Positions 61,509-64,000 of a DNA stretch of 64,000 nucleotides are shown piece after piece. Within the stretch, counting starts at the first letter, position 1; every line of letters begins with the position of its first letter. The notes beneath the pieces were generated by a model, which was not told the DNA's origin, ran no database searches, and saw only the letters and a program-made list of their open reading frames with translations. A program made the translations under genes and the position numbers. Source of the stretch: Azospirillum oryzae (GTDB taxonomy: Bacteria; Pseudomonadota; Alphaproteobacteria; Azospirillales; Azospirillaceae); the NCBI RefSeq assembly GCF_900177515.1, contig NZ_FXAK01000007.1:604501-668500 (forward strand). The letters run 5' to 3'.

Positions 61509-62198
61509 TCAGCGCGGTCGGATGCGGCGAAGCGACACCGCCTCGTCGTCTTCGGCACTGTACTCGTCGTAATGGACCGGGCAGCGGCCGTCCTTGCGCG
61601 GCTTGTCCTTCACCGTCGCCGGATACCAGTCACCCTTCCATTGGACCTCCACCCGCATGCCGGGCTGGCACAGCGAGGCACCGGCCTGATAGCCGGCGTT
61701 GGGGGCCGGTGCCATGGGGGCTTGGGCGGCGCCCGGCGGGATGGGGCTCAGCATCGGCGCGACTGCCGGCGCGGGGGCCGGCTTCTCCTGGTCGCAGAAG
61801 GCGGTGCAGACGCGCTTGGCGATCACCTGCCCACCGCAGCTTCCGCCGAAGCAGTCGCGATAATCCGCGTCGCACCGCGCTTCACAGCTGCTGTTGCCGC
61901 AGGAATAGGAGCGATCGAAGTCGCTCACCGATTTCTTGATCGGCTTCTTCTCCGCCTGCTGGCGGTTCACATAGGCCTGATACTCATACAGTGCGCGGGT
62001 CCGCGCCTCGTTCACGCAGGCCTGCTGCGACATGCCGCAATTCTGCCGGCAGAAATTGCGGTTCTGCTGACACTGGTTGACGCAGAGCCTTCCTTGCGAC
62101 GACGACGGCGGGATCAGGCTGTATTGCGTCTCGTAAACGGGTCCGCAAGCGCTGAGCAGCGCCATCACGGCAAGGCAGAGGGTGAGCAGGCGGAGCAT
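61509..62198 (-). CDS. Cysteine-rich lipoprotein with C-terminal Tudor/Agenet-like domain
   Basis: 229 residues. Signal with lipobox LLSAC (Cys 18). The next 120 residues hold many cysteines in repeated patterns (CVNQCQQNRNFCRQNC, CEARCDADYRDCFGGSC), suggesting several disulfides in the periplasm. After a Pro/Ala-rich linker, the last 55 residues (CQPGMRVEVQWKGDWYPATV, then HYDEYSAEDDEAVSLRRIRP) look like a small beta-barrel of the Tudor/Agenet kind: V-x-W-x-G-x-W-Y-P-A, H-Y-D. Function unknown; an envelope sensor or peptidoglycan/protein-binding lipoprotein is a guess. Confidence 0.75.
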   Translation of the reverse strand: MLRLLTLCLAVMALLSACGPVYETQYSLIPPSSSQGRLCVNQCQQNRNFCRQNCGMSQQACVNEARTRALYEYQAYVNRQQAEKKPIKKSVSDFDRSYSCGNSSCEARCDADYRDCFGGSCGGQVIAKRVCTAFCDQEKPAPAPAVAPMLSPIPPGAAQAPMAPAPNAGYQAGASLCQPGMRVEVQWKGDWYPATVKDKPRKDGRCPVHYDEYSAEDDEAVSLRRIRPR

Positions 62199-62317
62199 GC
62201 GGGGTGTCTTCCGGGTGGGTTCGCGCGGAGAGGGAGTCGGAGCGTATCAGCTTGCCGTTCGGGCTACCACCATCGGCCGCGCTTCCGCCCGGCGCGGCGG
62301 TTGCGTTAGTGTGGCAT

Positions 62318-63175
62318 ATGGCCTCATCACCTTCCGAACATCGCCAGCCCGTGACATCTCCCGCACCGGCGCCCCGTGCGGCAAGCCCACTGCTGGGCCC
62401 GGACGATCCGCCGCCGGCGACCACGCTGAACCCGGACGCCGGCAATCCGCTGCTGCTGGTGTGCGACCATGCGTCGCGAGCAATTCCCGTGTCACTCGGC
62501 GACCTCGGCCTGCCGGAGGAACAGCTCTGCCGACACATCGCCTACGACATCGGCGCGGCGGAGGTGACGCGGCGGCTGGCCGGCCGCTTCGGCGCCACTG
62601 CGGTGCTGTCCGGCTTCTCCCGTCTGGTGATCGACCCGAATCGCGCTCTGGAGGACCCGACCGCGATTCCGGTGGTCAGCGACGACGTGGTGATTCCCGG
62701 CAACCGCGCGCTGGATGCCGATGCGCAGGCACAGCGGGTGGAGGCGCTGTTCAAGCCCTATCACGCCGCGGTGGCGGCGGCCGTCTCGGCGATCCGTGCC
62801 CGCGGACAGGTGCCGGTGCTGGTCTCGGTCCACAGCTTCACCCCGGCCATGCGCGGCGTGGCGCGGCCCTGGCACATCGGCGTGCTGTGGGACAACGATC
62901 CGCGCCTGCCGGTGCCGCTGATCGAGGCGCTGAAGGCCGATGGCCGCTGGTGCGTCGGCGACAACCAGCCCTATTCCGGCCGCGGCACGCTGGGCGGCAC
63001 CGTGGAGACCCACGCGACGCCCGCCGGCTACCCCAATGTCCTGCTGGAGGTTCGGCAGGATCTGATCGCCACACCGGAAGGTGCCGAGTTGTGGGCACAG
63101 GTGATCGGCGATGCGCTGGAACCGCTGCTGTCCCTGCCGTCGCTGGCGACCATCCACCATTATCCGCGAGCCTGA
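62318..63175 (+). CDS. N-formylglutamate amidohydrolase family protein
   Basis: 285 residues from ATG 62318. The family (FGase, HutG-like) hydrolyses N-formylglutamate in histidine breakdown. Conserved stretches: PLLLVCDHASRAIP, HIAYDIGAAEVTRRLAGRFG, SRLVIDPNRALEDPT, VSVHSFTPAM with probable metal ligands His and Asp. No other hut gene is adjacent, so the true substrate may differ. It is 8 bases upstream of the ligase gene, and the two probably form an operon. Confidence 0.88.
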   Translation: MASSPSEHRQPVTSPAPAPRAASPLLGPDDPPPATTLNPDAGNPLLLVCDHASRAIPVSLGDLGLPEEQLCRHIAYDIGAAEVTRRLAGRFGATAVLSGFSRLVIDPNRALEDPTAIPVVSDDVVIPGNRALDADAQAQRVEALFKPYHAAVAAAVSAIRARGQVPVLVSVHSFTPAMRGVARPWHIGVLWDNDPRLPVPLIEALKADGRWCVGDNQPYSGRGTLGGTVETHATPAGYPNVLLEVRQDLIATPEGAELWAQVIGDALEPLLSLPSLATIHHYPRA

Positions 63176-63183
63176 ACACCGAA

Positions 63184-64000
63184 TGGAAAGCGCCGTGTCC
63201 ATGAAAAGCGCCGCGACCGAACCCTCCTTCACCCTCGGCCTGGAGGAGGAATATCTGCTGGTCGACCGCGGCACGCGCGACATCGTGCCCAGCCCTCCGG
63301 ACGAAATGCTGGAAGCCTGCCAGGAACAGGCGCCCGGCCGCATCCACCCGGAATTCCTGCGCTGCCAGATCGAGGTGGGAACACCGGTCTGCCGGACGCT
63401 TGAGGAGGCGCGGACCGAGCTGGCGGCGCTTCGGGCCACGGTGGCCGGGGTTGCCGACCGTTATGGGCTGGCGCCGATCGCCGCCTCCACCCATCCCTTC
63501 GCCGCGTGGGAGCCGCAGAAGCACACCAACCGCGACCGCTACAACATGCTGGCCCGCGACCTGGGCGCGCCGGCCCGCCGGCTGATGATCTGCGGCATGC
63601 ATGTCCATGTCGGGATCGAGGATGACGACCTGCGCATCGACCTGATGAACCAGGTCCGCTATTTCCTGCCGCATCTGCTGGCGCTGTCGACCTCCTCGCC
63701 CTTCTGGCGCGGGCGCGACATGGAGCGCCGCTCCTACCGGCTCAGCGTGTGGCACGAACTGCCGCGCACCGGCATGCCCGCCGGCTTCCAGAGCTTCGGC
63801 GAGTATCAGAGCCACGTCGCCGTGCTGGTGAATGCCGGGGTGATCGAGGATGCCAGCAAGCTGTGGTGGGACATCCGGCCATCCTCGCGCTTCCCGACGC
63901 TGGAAATGCGCATCACCGACATCTGCACCCGGCTGGACGACGCGGTGACGGTGGCGGCGCTGTATCGCTGCCTGCTGCGCATGCTGTGGCGGCTGAAGGC
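63184..64000 (+). CDS. Carboxylate-amine ligase, YbdK/GCS2 family (3' part outside the window)
   Basis: The frame is open to the window end and gives 272 residues. FTLGLEEEYLLVDRGTRDIV near the start and MICGMHVHVGIEDDDLRIDL are hallmarks of the GCS2 (YbdK) family, which joins glutamate and amines or cysteine using ATP; WWDIRPSSRFPTLEMRITDI is also conserved. The start may be ATG 63184 or 63202. Pairing with an N-formylglutamate amidohydrolase-type gene suggests metabolism of a glutamate amide, but this is inference. Confidence 0.88.

Overview
The window is GC-rich chromosomal DNA from an alphaproteobacterium, most probably a Rhodospirillales member close to Azospirillum. This rests on the gene order tRNA-Tyr/tRNA-Gly/tuf/tRNA-Trp/secE/nusG/rplKAJL/rpoBC, then the str operon with a second tuf and the S10/spc cluster, a DUF3126 protein, abundant ABC uptake systems and the base composition. 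The genus is an inference; no 16S rRNA gene is present.

Layout. (1) 1-6100: the 5' part of an MBOAT O-acyltransferase gene cut by the window edge; prfB with its programmed +1 frameshift; a secreted peptidoglycan-binding protein; trehalose-phosphatase; a strong candidate for a small RNA of the mmgR/alpha-r8 type; a 20-codon micro-ORF with its own terminator; and a ROK fructokinase. (2) 6093-12110: two convergent large genes, one an ExeA-like protein with a degenerate P-loop fused to ankyrin repeats, the other a caspase-fold protein that has lost its catalytic dyad and is fused to SH3 and MORN repeats. A DUF3126 gene, a membrane protein and a 29-codon mini-gene follow; the mini-gene lies between two facing promoters and its ribosome binding site can pair with a perfect 15-base complement further down the same transcript. 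(3) 12111-18216: two ABC importers of the nitrate/sulfonate/taurine class. (4) 18237-23443: a branched-chain-amino-acid-type importer with fused LivH-LivM permease, preceded by a MarR regulator. (5) 23800-27000: outer-membrane beta-barrel and Wza-like export lipoprotein genes and two small hydrophilic proteins. (6) 27160-27950: remnants of an IS3-family transposase and a serine recombinase next to tRNA-Thr. (7) 28036-59531: rlmB, then the translation/transcription core (tRNAs, tuf, secE-nusG, rplKA, rplJL, rpoBC, rpsL-rpsG-fusA-tuf, S10 operon, spc operon, secY, adk). (8) 59556-64000: FadR-type regulator, EamA exporter, cysteine-rich lipoprotein with a Tudor/Agenet-like tail, N-formylglutamate amidohydrolase-family protein, and a carboxylate-amine ligase gene cut by the window edge.

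The core region is conventional in gene content but rich in readable control signals: consensus-like promoters before tRNA-Tyr, tRNA-Trp, rpsL and rpsJ, a long interrupted hairpin plus T-run between rplL and rpoB, and terminator-like hairpins inside the leaders of the str and S10 operons. After adk there is a strong terminator and the expected rpsM-rpsK-rpoA-rplQ block is absent.

The most promising undescribed items are the mini-gene at 11724-11960 (type I toxin-like layout), the pseudo-ATPase/ankyrin and pseudocaspase/MORN pair, the small RNA at about 3939-4016, the S10 leader transcript at about 47675-47815, and the cysteine-rich Tudor-like lipoprotein.
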